Shown: positions 53,696-64,000 of the stretch, piece after piece
Numbering within the stretch: position 1 is the first letter of the stretch
Layout: every line of letters starts with the position of its first letter
DNA from: Peronospora farinosa
Lineage: Eukaryota; Oomycota; Peronosporomycetes; Peronosporales; Peronosporaceae
Assembly: GCA_947646735.1 (NCBI GenBank)
Contig: CANTFK010000914.1
Coordinates: forward strand, 1-64,000
Length of the DNA: 64,000 bases
Direction: 5' to 3'
The notes under the pieces: model-generated
Databases searched by the model: none
What the model saw: the letters and a program-made list of their open reading frames with translations, nothing else
Told to the model about the DNA's origin: nothing
Translations under genes and position numbers: made by a program

Positions 53696-56600
53696 TTCGA
53701 GGAATCGAGAGCTTAGATATTACTATACTATAATGATAGAGAGAGACAGTCAGGAAGGTGGTTAGTGTTCGTTTGTGTAACGTACGTCAAGTTGAATCAG
53801 AATAAGGACCTGAGGTCGCAATCTCGTGACGTGATTGGACAATAAAAAGGTGCAGATTAATCGAGTTCATGTTTACAATTACGGTAAATTTCTATAAAAA
53901 TGAGGTTGGTCTGACTACTTTTTACCACAGAGGATAGCATTATTGTTACGTATTAACGTTATAACAAAAGCTGTTATAAATTAGCCTACTTTATTAGTAG
54001 TCGAACAAACACACGTGCATGTCCATCGGTGTGCTTGTTTGTCACTTTATGACACCCGTATTACGCCTTTATTCACACAACAACTTGCATCACCATCTTT
54101 ATCTTTATCTTGCGCATATTTTAAGACCCCATATGCCTTCAACCTTACAGTGTAAGCTGATATTTTGATCCTAGAAGGAGAAATACCAGCTATTTACAAC
54201 GGACTTCTTACAAAACCTTACTTTGTGACTTATCCAGGACACTACAGCATCTCCTACAATACATATATGTTGCTTAGATATAACGGCAGCAAGTCTAGGT
54301 GTTTCGAGTCTCAAGGTGACGCTACGAACGTCTACAGCTCCAGTTACAAGCACAGAAAAAAGTCGTAGCTGGCAGTTATTTAGCACCTTTACAGGACGAT
54401 TCAGTGCTTTACTCAGACCTATTAGCACCTTTTCCAGTCAAGAGTGAACGGATATAACTGACACGGCCAAGCTTGAGAACATAGTAGCATTCAGGACAAA
54501 AGAGAAGACAGGAAGGAGTCGAGGAGATGCTGTGAGACGTGGATACCCACTCGGTATTTTCACGCTAATGTCGTCGTCTGGCGATTGATAGAAGTCGATC
54601 GAGTGGTGCTCATGTGGCTTTGCAATATCAATGCGAAGTGCCTACAAGACGAATGGATTCTTCTTTGCTGCTTACGATGGAAGGGTGCGCAATGATGGAA
54701 CCAGCAACACTCTCAGACGGCTCTCATGGTAGCTTTATAGTCAGCTATGCATGCTCAATGTCCAGAGACTGCAACCTTGATCCCTGCACCGTATCAACGT
54801 CAGCTTATAGCATACCCATTCGGGCAGTGTGTTTATTTGTCTCATTGGTTGTCAAACTGATAATGGGCCACCGGCAGTGGATGGTGTGGCCATATTTTTC
54901 GCTTATATGGAGAATTGGTGAATGTGAAGATCGTATGCCGGAGCTCTGCACGCTTTGTGTAGCGACGTGCCTGCAAATTCTAGGCAAAAACGAATGCTGA
55001 TCTTGTTGTTGATGATACAACAACATGGCTCGCTGGGAATTACGCCGAAAGTGATGAAGCGCGTGGATACAAGCGTCTTGCAATTAAGGTGCGGACAAAA
55101 GCATCTTGGGCCAACACTGGGTTTATCGAGCAGAAAGTGTGACCGTGTATCGTATTCGATGTATGAGTGTTCGAGTCGACTGCTTCATGTTCTGGTAGCC
55201 GCAAACGCATGGGCCTATTCGCAAAGCTCATTTTATGCTTGAACTCGGTGGACATGGGGTGTAGGTACCGACCGGTTCATGTTTACATCCAGTTACGATA
55301 AAGTTTGTAGCGATCAGCAAGGATGTCTGTTTTGCGCGATCGAGAATGAAGTGAACAAGGTTGGTTCAAGTGGACAAAGTATCTAACAAACAGCCAAGAA
55401 CCTTCAGCCAAGAACCTTCAGCCTGAACCACAGAGAACAAGTTTTTGAACAATTTTTGCACAACTCCGTTGGATATCGAGCTCTAGATGTAGTGGACGAC
55501 AGCAATGGGTGCTGGATGGGCCGAGGCTATGCATGCTCATCCTTGTCCTATGACGTGGTGACGAGGTGAGGAGAAAGGGACGATGGAGACCGATGGGCGG
55601 CTTTCTATTCCTAGTGGAAAATTGCCAGTATTCACTGAGCGAGTATGATGATAGGCAGTGCACCGGATTGATAAAAGTTGTGGCTGTGAGTTGTCGTTGT
55701 TGAAGATTTGAGTGATAGTGTGGATCTCAATGTCGTTACCGTCGAGGCAAATGATTCTATATGTTTCGTACGAGCACTCGTGAGCATGAACTGTCAGGTG
55801 TGTGGGCATCGAAATGGGTTGTGGTGTCGCTGGAGAAGGCAAGTCTTACAAAATGAATTGTTGGTAGTCTTCGTGACCTGCCCTTGGAAGCTGCAAGGGC
55901 AGGCCACAAAGGACATAATAACGAGGCGAGGAAGATGTTCTGATCTGCTTTATTTGGTGCGTACGCTAGGCTTTGACCAATCTAAGATGATTGAGTCTTG
56001 GTACATGTACATTCTGCTACATGTGATGAAGGTGTGTTTTGCACAACCACTTGGTAGCGGTTGAGAGAAGAATGAAATTTTGATAGCGCTGGTGTTGTGA
56101 CGCTGCAGTGCTTTGCAGCTGCGGTAGCCTTTTACGTCCATACACGTGAGTTGTACCATGCTTGTGGAATATCAATCGCCAGAGGAGTGAGCACAGTCGC
56201 TTACAGCTAAATATCCAGTAGTTGTCAAGCTGAATTTTTTCGACCTACGATGGCAAACAAAGCGGTGGTCAGTTTCTCATGCAGCGACCCAATTTTCATG
56301 GGGATGTGGCTTCGAAAGTGTTCGTTGCTCTGGTCTTGCACGCTCGCAATCACACTCGGGTCCTGTGAATGTATTTGAACCTCATTAGCGCCAGCGTGCA
56401 TGAATCTACGTTTGTGTCGAATATCCAGACGAAAAATAATCTGGCTTTATGACGCGCCTTCCAACGTTTCTACTCTCGGTTCACGTCAACGATGCTATGA
56501 ACGTTGAAACGAGCGATTTTGAGCGTTGCAACGCAACGAACTCAGGCAAAAGGGGTGTGACAACCTTTTGCAAAGAGACCGGTTCGGCTACAAATCAACG

Positions 56601-57819
56601 GATGATCCCTCGACCTTTGAGAGCCAGCAAAGAGTCATCACGTCTGGCCAAATAGCAAAGATTGGTTATTTACGTCCGCAGTCGTGTGAGGCAAACTCTA
56701 CGTAACTAGTCTAGTCAGCAGGCTTTCAGGACCTATTGGCAGCGTGAGACAGCGTCCTCGATGTTGGTGCTGTAGAAAAGTAAAAGCAGTGGTGCTGCTG
56801 ATTGAGACGGCTGCCTAATATCTTTAAAGATGCTGAAAGCTTTGCAAAGTTCTCCTCTTGTGTCAATTTCCATTCGGATGGGACGAAAGGACAGCAATCT
56901 GGATTTCAACCACATTTCGCATGGCAAGAAGCGATTCAAGCCTGCGTCTTTACTGTTTCTTGGTCTGACAATCCTAAGATATCGATGCTTACAACACGTA
57001 AAGCATTGATTACAATGTACTCCATAATCGTCGACTACGAGAGTTCTAAAGGAGACATGAAGAGAATGTTTTAAATGAATCCTCAACCACAGAAAAGGTG
57101 ATATTCTCACGATCAGCTTGGCATATAAAATCCAATGTAGAAACTACTGGACATCGACACGATCGTCTGAACAATTTGGCGGCGCATAGTGTCAAATGTC
57201 CTGCCACATCTGCTCTAGAGTCGATTGCATTCTTTAATGTTCATAACCATGACGTGCTCAGTTGAATTGGCAGATCGTGCAAGCGATACAAATTCGAACT
57301 CTTCCTACCTTAGTTTTTATAAACACCTCTAGTCCCCAGTTCATTATGTAGACACTTACCAAGCTGTCCTACGCTCATGGTCTCACTCGACAGATATTTT
57401 TGAGGGATTTGAAGTACTATCTCGAAAACAAGGGGGGGGGGGGGGTAAATCATGACCAACCTACTGACGACTTTGTACCACACTTAGCTATATATATATA
57501 TGTGTGTCTTTTTTTTCGGTGGCTCTTCCTTCTCGTGCTTGAAAGTTACTTTATCTTTGTATGAACATGCCGTCCACCTCGAGATAGATTGTCCAATACG
57601 ATTAAACGAATGGTGCTCGTTCTCGCAGCCACACCATCTTTTGCGATGGGATGAGTCTTGAGTCTGCATTTTTCACTCTCTACTTAATCTCTAAGTCTAC
57701 AGTCTTCTGTCGGACAACCTGGCGGCATTTTTTTTCCAGTTCTCTACACGCAGTCTTGAATTTGCTTTGTGCTTCACATTTGTCTTCACCCTTTAACGAG
57801 AAAAACCGGTCTAGCCAAT
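53696..57819. other. Gene-poor region, about 4 kb
   Basis: Short ORFs of 60-128 codons occur on both strands but none shows a domain, signal peptide or conserved motif. A run of 14 G sits at 57,432-57,445. Some plus-strand stretches (54,610-55,240) keep readable pieces across frames and may be a decayed gene, not identified. Confidence 0.5.
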
Positions 57820-58491
57820 ATGACTTCGACTGTGTCTAATGAACTGCTGCAGCTTTGTGCTTGCTACAAGGACAATCACACACCTCGATTTGTACCTCAA
57901 GTTGACAATCACAACGAAGTTTTGAGTTCGTCAGTTACTGACCTTTCGGACGATTCGACGCTTACCAAAGATGATCTTGTTTTTCTTAGTGATCTCTTTG
58001 GTGTCGCGAATCCCACGACGAATGTTTCATCTGTCAAGCTAAAACAAGTGACTTCGACGCAACCTCATAGTCGCAAACGTCCGCGAAGTACCAAGGGCGT
58101 TTCGGAAAATGGCAGGGTCTTACCCAAATCACAACAGCAGCGTCAGAAGCTGGAGATTGAGTTTTTGAGAAAACAAGTTGTCGAGTTGCAAGCGAGGATT
58201 GAGGAATTGCGTGCGCGAAAAATGGAGCGGAAACGGCAGAAATTGCAAGGTGCCTTGAACGATACCAGCCCCGCTTTAAATCCATGGGTAAATTCGACCA
58301 ACAGCCACGTCATTGCAGTCCAACAACTTGAGGAACAGAATGAGAAGCTGCGCAGTCAAGTGACAGCATACCTCGGGGAGCTCAAACAGTTTGAGCACAT
58401 TGCGCGGACCCAGTACATGGCAAACGATTTTCCTGAACCGATGCACTTCACTGGACACCCCGCTACGAATTACTACTCGACGTCGTACTAA
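57820..58491 (+). CDS. bZIP-like coiled-coil protein (M96/START-family N-terminal type)
   Basis: 223 residues from the ATG at 57,820; an in-frame ATG at 57,769 would add 17 residues but lacks the usual context. A basic stretch (SRKRPRSTKGV) is followed by a leucine-heptad region: QRQKLEIEFLRKQVVELQAR, then IEELRARKMERKRQ (about 125-160), and a second coil (VQQLEEQNEKLRSQVTAYLG). This resembles the N-terminal bZIP-like coil of oomycete M96 mating-specific/START proteins, which normally carry a START-like domain after it. Here the frame stops before any such domain, and the following 2 kb show no readable START. It may be a truncated member or a short transcription-type regulator. Confidence 0.5.
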   Translation: MTSTVSNELLQLCACYKDNHTPRFVPQVDNHNEVLSSSVTDLSDDSTLTKDDLVFLSDLFGVANPTTNVSSVKLKQVTSTQPHSRKRPRSTKGVSENGRVLPKSQQQRQKLEIEFLRKQVVELQARIEELRARKMERKRQKLQGALNDTSPALNPWVNSTNSHVIAVQQLEEQNEKLRSQVTAYLGELKQFEHIARTQYMANDFPEPMHFTGHPATNYYSTSY

Positions 58492-60613
58492 ATAGATCTT
58501 AAGAAGACACTTTTTGTGTAGAATCTCAACCAGCTAAACACTGCCTACTTATTTGCTCCATTCACTACTTTTGTTATCGTGACCGAAATGGAAGAAATGT
58601 CTCCCTAATGAGATGCTGGCATTTCACTTTTTCTCCTCCTCATCTGGTTGGTTTCAAATGGCGCTGATACATCAATAGCCGACAAGGGGCGCTTCAAGAA
58701 CGGGTAAAAGCCGACAAACGTTCACATTAACAGATTTCGGCAGATATAACGCGAATTGTTGTGTCGAAAAATCAAGCGGAGGTCAATACCTGCAGCGATC
58801 GTGCAGTCCCTGCAATCTGAGAATGAAAATCTGCTTTGGTAGAGCAGGCACTGGCATTGACATTTTCGAGCTGAAGCCGAGAATGAACGACAGCCTCGAA
58901 GCTTCTTCGGTTTGATGATGAAGAAGAAAGCGGGACGAAGACTAACTAAGCTTGGGTGAGTCAACGAAATTGTAGACGAACGTGCATACATTATCTAACA
59001 AGTTCAAGAAAAAGACGAAGTGGCGGGGCAGAACCCATGATTAAGTTCACCGAAAGGAGAAATTGTTCGTGCTTTCATCACTCATGACCAAAGCATCATT
59101 ATTACAATGGGCAACTCGCTTTGAATGATCTTTTGACACCTGCAAGGTCGTGGAGGTCTGGGAGTACAGCTCGTCAGGTGCTTTCACACAAACGGCAATA
59201 GCCTTGTTCGTCAGAAAAATTACTCACGCACGGGGTCAAAAGGATTTAGAAAAGCAAGAATCCGACAAGTGGAAGCTGCTGGTCTTTTTACGAGGCCTGC
59301 AACGCGTTGCCTAGTTTCTTGCTTGCTACGATTCTCTTCGAAGAGGCGGCATTCACAAACGTTTTTGCAAGATACCAACTTTGCTGTTCAATGGTTCGCA
59401 TAGGCGGCACAGTAGACATTATTCAAATGCTAGAACGTAAAGGAGACGACGAAGATGCTTGAAATGACGATGGCACACGACTACTTTGTTCTCACTCAAC
59501 AAACTTCACTCCAAAAGCTATGAGGATTGAAAAAACCAAGGGACATTATTTCTTGAAACTTATGCAGAGGCTCTTCAAGTGTTGCATAAGGTCCCGATTT
59601 CACACTTAAAAATTTACAGGTTCGTTGATTCTTGTTTCTCCTTGTTTTGTCATCCACTGATGTTTGACTTGTTTTTGAGCCTGCAGTTCAGCACCATTCA
59701 GTCATTGCCAAGCTCAGTTTTGTACGCTATCTGAGTGAGCAGAGCATTCGCTTTGATAATTCGAGAGTATTGAAGTTAACGGCTGTCCCACGTATCAAGC
59801 AAATATGATTTTATATGCTTTGATTTCTGGCTCGTGATATATCTATCTCATCTATACAGACAGAAAAATGACTGCGTCCCTAAGACCTGCAACACTTCAT
59901 TGATTGTTTGTCAACTACGTCAGTGGTACGGACCCTCAACATTTCGCACTAATTGTGATAATTTGCAACAGTCGAAGAGCTGAATGAGGCAAGAGTGTTG
60001 AAGGGCTCTCACAAAACTTCGCTGCGTGGCCAATCTGGCTATTGGTATCACGAGACGGCTCCAGATCGCATCTCTTTGCTGTCCAAACTTTTTAGTGTCT
60101 TGTAATAGTGGCATGCCACTCAGCAGCTTCGAAGAAGCACTTCAACTAGCTCTAGTTTTTTTACTTGGTTGGCCAGAATTGACGAATGTTCTAAAATTAC
60201 TTTTCCTTGCATGCTTGTCGATGAAACGAACCTTTTGTCTTGCTATCATATTTTCTTGTCACGCTTTGGTCTGCAGCTTGGTAATGTGGGTCTTTAAACG
60301 ATAATCATTGAGGCCGAGCAGTGTGGATACAATATCCGAAAGTCTTGGACAATGTTATTCAAGCGTCTATCGATGCTTTTACTCGTGCAGGAGATGCACG
60401 TATTGAGCCAGCAGCTGACTTGATTCCTTGTGACATCCAGATAGTGAGCTGGGTGCAATTGGATCTCCAAGCTCTAGGTACCTACCTACATTTGATTATA
60501 ACTTACTGTCTTAGGCCGCTGCTTTCGGTCGATCGAGCCTGATATTGTAATATCACAATAATTTCACTAATTCACTATTTGATATATATTCAACAATAAT
60601 TCAATAAGCAATT
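58492..60613. other. Intergenic or decayed gene space
   Basis: No intact gene. On the plus strand 60,323-60,477 is an exon-like open stretch bounded by CAG and CTAG|GTACCT (WIQYPKVLDNVIQASIDAFT). It could not be tied to a family or to neighbouring exons. Confidence 0.4.
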
Positions 60614-60892
60614 TTAAACTTCAAAATTTACCGTGACAGACACTGTAGTAAGTGTTCGCTGCATAATCATATCCGTGCACCTAAAATGTTGTTCGCACCA
60701 GTCTTCAGCTAAACACATAACGGCGTTTTCCGGCAGACCCTTCATCACTCGTGGACCCTTACAAAAACATGTTAGATGTGAACCATATTGTCGTAGAAAC
60801 TCATCATGCTTTTGATCGATAAAATAACGCTCAATGCAACCGAAGTACCTATAAAGCGAGATTTCTAGTGTCCGTTGGTCATGGATGCTTAC
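60614..60892 (-). pseudogene. Open reading segment cut by the copia insertion, unidentified
   Basis: On the minus strand 92 codons are open from the copia LTR border (60,892) to a TAA (60,614-60,616). The reading is Cys-containing and ordinary in composition: LEISLYRYFGCIERYFIDQK, GSHLTCFCKGPRVMKGL and CLAEDWCEQHF. A GTAAAT near its end could be a splice donor (ACG|GTAAAT at about 60,628). It has no start in its first 55 codons. The likely reading is an exon of a host gene whose upstream part was displaced by the element. No family was recognised. Confidence 0.4.
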
Positions 60893-61316
60893 TGTTAGAA
60901 ATGCCTGTTTAGAAACGTCTTGTCAGTCATTGTTGTGTTGCAGGTTCAACTGCTATACCATGTGATAGTGACACCTGATTGGTCGAGTCAACAAACGACT
61001 TGACAGATGGTGAGGCGAGGCGACGACGGTGACAGATGGTGAGACAAGGCGGCGACTATGAAAGACGTCGTAACAGGTGCTTTGATAAGACGGTGCCGAA
61101 CAGGTGGCGGGACGAGGCAGCGACATGACCTGTTGGGCGACATGGCGACGGCTCACAAGATAAGAGGAGAGACGGACGCAATCATGTTATGGTCAAGTTG
61201 CAGTTCATGTTATATTGCAGTGTTAGCGAACGAAGATAACATTTACATATATTCACTTCTACTTTTACCTCTTCGCACACAAGTGCAACAAAGTTCCAAA
61301 TCGCAACTTTCCTACA
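60893..61316 (+). repeat. 5' LTR of Ty1/copia element, TG...CA
   Basis: Begins TGTTAGAAATG (60,893) and ends CCTACA (61,316), immediately before the primer site. A short near-duplication (GACAGATGGTGAGRCRAGGCG) lies at about 61,000-61,055. The length, 424 bp, and terminal dinucleotides fit a copia LTR. The 3' LTR is outside the window, so the left border rests on the TGTTAG consensus alone. Confidence 0.6.
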
Positions 61317-61332
61317 GGTTATGAGCCCAACG
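61317..61332 (+). promoter_or_regulatory. Primer-binding site complementary to an internal initiator-tRNA-Met segment
   Basis: GGTTATGAGCCCAACG starts right after the LTR. Its reverse complement, CGTTGGGCTCATAACC, has the sequence of the anticodon arm of initiator tRNA-Met (GGGCTCATAACC). Drosophila copia is known to use a 5' half-molecule of this tRNA as primer. The gag start codon (61,321) is inside the site. Confidence 0.75.
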
Positions 61333-62690
61333 ATCAAGCGCGAGGCCGGTGCGGCTGCACAAGCCAAACCGACCAAGGTTACTGACGGTTTTAACAAGCC
61401 CGCCGAGGAACAACTTGAAGAGAAGTCGGCAACTCCCATGGGAGCGATGGACAAGATGATGGGGATGCTCGGGGACATCAGCGAACGTTTAAATCGCTTG
61501 GAGTCGTCACAGAAAGAGCATGCTGGCAAGAACGTCAAGGGATCTTCGGAGTCTCTTTTCGGTTCAGTCCTAGGAGCGGGGATGACCCTGCAGGCCTTGG
61601 AGGAAGCACCTCCCCGGAAGATGTCTCCAGCCGACCTTGGTGGACGGCGTCAAGACTTCGGGAACGACAGAACACATCGTGGTGCCTACGGTGGCGTGGA
61701 ATCCAGGATGGGTGCGTTACCTGAACCGGCTCGCCCCAGGCAAGAGGCACCTCCGAATGCATACCCTGATGTGGGTATGCCGGACAGGTTTTTTGTTGGC
61801 GAAGAACCCCAAGTCTACGGGATGCCGGATTCGAGGGAGCGAAATCTCGCACTTCAACCATTTGACGTCAAGGAACTCTACCAGGGACTTGGTAGTGGGT
61901 TCATCGAATGGGGCAAGGAATTCGTCCGGCAAGTTGGGTTCGCGGAACGTGCATGCAGATTTGCATGGCCCGAGGACATCAAGGTCGACGTGCTGGGCCA
62001 ACACCAAGGAGGAAAGGCCCAGATTTACTACCGTCGGCTGGTCGAGTCTTGGTGGGTTGATAACCAGACTCTGGACCACGCCTTGAATAGGATGCTGCAA
62101 ACTTTTAGCACGAAGATCTCACCCGCACAGAGCATGAAACTCTTTACGGCACCGAAGGCAGCACACAGAAGTTAAATGGACCATTATCTGTATCTGACGG
62201 CCGTGAGCGATGCATGCGGAGGTATGGACAACCTAGTACTTCAAGGCATTGTTAAGTATGCGGACCCAAACATGAGGATGACTATGTTGTCGAGGTTGGA
62301 CATCCACCGACCAGACTCCCTACGACAAGCTCAGTTTGCACAACAAGTCGATATTGAGTCGCATGTGAAGAACTTGGGTCGCGATGTGGTGAACGCTGTC
62401 GAGACTCGAAAGGAGCCAAAAGAGAGGTTCACGTCAAGGCCAAAAAGAAACGTTGAAGTGAGCGAACAACGCGTGTGCTACAAATGCGGAGAAGCTGGAC
62501 ACATAAGGTCCAAGTGTCCGCAGGCACGGAAGAAGGGTGCAGGTGCTGACTTCACCTTCGCGATTAAGAACAGTGGTGACCTCTATGAGGACCACTGGAT
62601 CCTTGACATTGGGTTCAGCAGACACTTGGTCAACGACCTAAGTCTACTGATCAACCCCGAAGACTGTCGGGTGAATGCTTGACTGCAGCC
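61321..62690 (+). pseudogene. Copia gag with zinc knuckle, in-frame stop
   Basis: A gag frame opens at 61,321 (MSPTIKREAGAAAQ). A coiled segment (MMGMLGDISERLNRLES) and a capsid-like part follow (WGKEFVRQVGFAERACRFAW; GQHQGGKAQIYYRRLVESWW). A TAA at 62,173-62,175 interrupts the same frame, which continues with DHYLYLTAVSDACGG and the CCHC knuckle VCYKCGEAGHIRSKCP (about 62,473-62,520). The protease start follows: HWILDIGFSRHLV near 62,593. The active-site triplet, normally D-S-G, is D-I-G here. The frame ends at 62,682. Confidence 0.8.
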
Positions 62691-64000
62691 TCCGACGGAG
62701 GTGTGCTCCGAGTGACCAAGCAGGGGAGCGTTGACTTTAAGGTTGTCGCGCTCGGGGTCATAAAAACGATAAGGCTCCTCGACGTTCAGTACGCTGCAAA
62801 CCTCGAGCGAAACAATAAATCCTATGGGAAGCTCGAGGCGAAAGGATGCGTACTCGAATATCGAGGAGGGGGACGTGTGTTGACCTCCGGGTCGAAGGGC
62901 GCACCAATCATGGATGTTGACCGCACAAACAACGTGTTGGTTTTGAAGGTGACAGGTTACCGTGCGAAGTCATGGGTATGTCAAAGGAAGTTATGGTGGC
63001 AGCGATTCGTTCACCTGAATATGAATCCAATTCGTATGTTCAGCGTGGTACCTTGATGCACTTCCATCGCCGGCTTGGACACCTTTGTTTCGATACGATC
63101 ATCAAGATGACCAAGGACCCCGCATCATGCATCAAGCTGACTGACACAAGACGCATGAATTGCTTGGCGTGTACTCAAGTCAAGCAGAACAAGCAAGCGC
63201 AATGGAAGGTGGATACTGGCATGAATTCACCCATCGATGTCGTCGGTGGGGTGATATGCAGTGATCTGAAAGGACCGATGACCCCACGAGATCGTCTGGG
63301 CAACCGGTACCTAGTCTACTTCATCGATCACCGGTCCAACTACTGCCGCGTGTTCCTGGCCAAGACCAAGGACGCTGCTGCAGTACTTCCTCGTGCAAAT
63401 TGAACGCGAGTTCAGCCTCAGAATTCATGTGCTATGCACTGATGGAGGCGGGGAGTCCAAGAATCTGGACGTGTTTTGCAAGGCAACTGGAGTCTCGCGT
63501 CAAATCAGCGAAGCCAGGAACCAAGCAAACAACGGCAAGGCTGAACGCATGCATCGTACCATTATGAATATGGTACGAAGCATGGTATTCGCCTCGAATC
63601 TACCATTATCGTTCTGCGGAGATGCAGCGGAGTACGCGACGTACATCTTAAATCAAAGCAGGATCAAGTCGAACCTGGGTGGAGTATCCCCGATGGAGCT
63701 CCTGACGAAAAAGGTCCCCAAGTTAACAGACATCGTAACTTTCGGCTCGTTTTGCACGGTTCATGTCAACGCGAGAACAAGTCACTAGGAGAGCGTGGAA
63801 ATCCATCATCATCGGAAAGAGCGATGAGACGAAGGGATACAAGGTATACATCCCCAACGACAAGGTGGTCTTGGTGACTTAACATATTCAAAATATTGAA
63901 TCGTTGCCAACCGATAATCACCTTATATCGAATCAAAATGAAATTTGCCGTCAGGAGGAGTTGATGATGGTCGATCAACCGAACACTCAGGTACGATGCC
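62691..64000 (+). pseudogene. Copia protease remainder and integrase, frameshifted, cut by window edge
   Basis: The reading continues in three frames. 62,679-63,056: protease remainder. 62,972-63,403: GAG-pre-integrase zinc motif (HFHRRLGHLCFDTIIKM and MNCLACTQVKQNK) and integrase first Asp (GVICSDLKGPM). 63,393-63,788: second Asp (IHVLCTDGGGESKN) and Glu (NNGKAERMHRTIMN). Frame changes near 62,680, 62,990 and 63,395 show it is dead. Reverse transcriptase would lie beyond the window. The 5' end is the LTR at 60,893. Confidence 0.8.

Noticed and set aside
54610..55242. Possible decayed gene, plus strand
   Set aside because: Readable pieces lie in three frames but no motif could be named. Not enough to call.
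57432..57445. Run of 14 G
   Set aside because: Simple homopolymer; no other signal around it. A possible sequencing problem.
1..64000. CRISPR arrays, operons, ribosome-binding sites, tRNA or rRNA genes
   Set aside because: No regular direct-repeat/spacer array was seen, and no complete tRNA or rRNA was recognised. The sequence is eukaryotic, so bacterial expression signals were not assigned.

Overview
The window looks like nuclear DNA of an oomycete (Phytophthora or downy-mildew type; no species is claimed). Evidence: two secreted AA17-type lytic polysaccharide monooxygenases, a GPI-anchored GH5 glucanase with EGF-like repeats, a START/FYVE protein of the kind expanded in oomycetes, a eukaryotic LpxC, a secreted repeat protein with an RTLR motif, short introns with GT..AG ends, and oomycete-like Ty3/gypsy and Ty1/copia elements.

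Layout. About 1-25,000 is a graveyard of nested, broken Ty3/gypsy elements: an LTR piece and inverted RT/RNase H block (1-1790), a chromovirus integrase with chromodomain and its LTR (1800-4256), a second chromodomain relic and a gag-like relic (4290-5411), a repetitive AT-rich noncoding stretch (5412-8020), a gag-PR-RT relic (8462-11320), a long gag-pol relic (11321-19530), and two minus-strand gypsy pieces (19545-23963). None has intact reading frames.

About 25,900-33,000 is a secretome segment: the RTLR repeat protein, frameshifted by a local deletion, and two same-strand AA17 genes 3.3 kb apart. About 34,800-53,700 is ordinary gene space: alpha/beta hydrolase-like gene, PRP38, LpxC, START/FYVE protein, MRG15-type chromo-barrel protein, RanBP1-domain nucleoporin-like gene, DUF4091 protein, CZIB/DUF866 protein, bacterial-type PH-domain protein and GH5. 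Three pairs here are head-to-head, 156-183 bp apart, and probably share promoters. About 53,700-60,600 is gene-poor apart from one bZIP-like coiled-coil gene. From 60,893 to the end is the 5' LTR and gag-integrase part of a decayed Ty1/copia element, inserted against an open reading frame on the other strand.

The housekeeping genes do not form one pathway. The secreted genes would act together on plant or self cell wall. The strongest observations are three genes with intact folds but missing hallmark residues: a hydrolase whose nucleophile elbow reads HGYGA, a GH5 with Ser where the nucleophile Glu should be, and a CZIB protein without either CXXC pair. Others are a 29-residue repeat array inside a gypsy polyprotein, two perfect long hairpins, a copia primer site that contains the gag start codon and matches a half initiator tRNA, and a TA-flanked terminal-inverted-repeat element. 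No wholly new multi-gene system could be supported.
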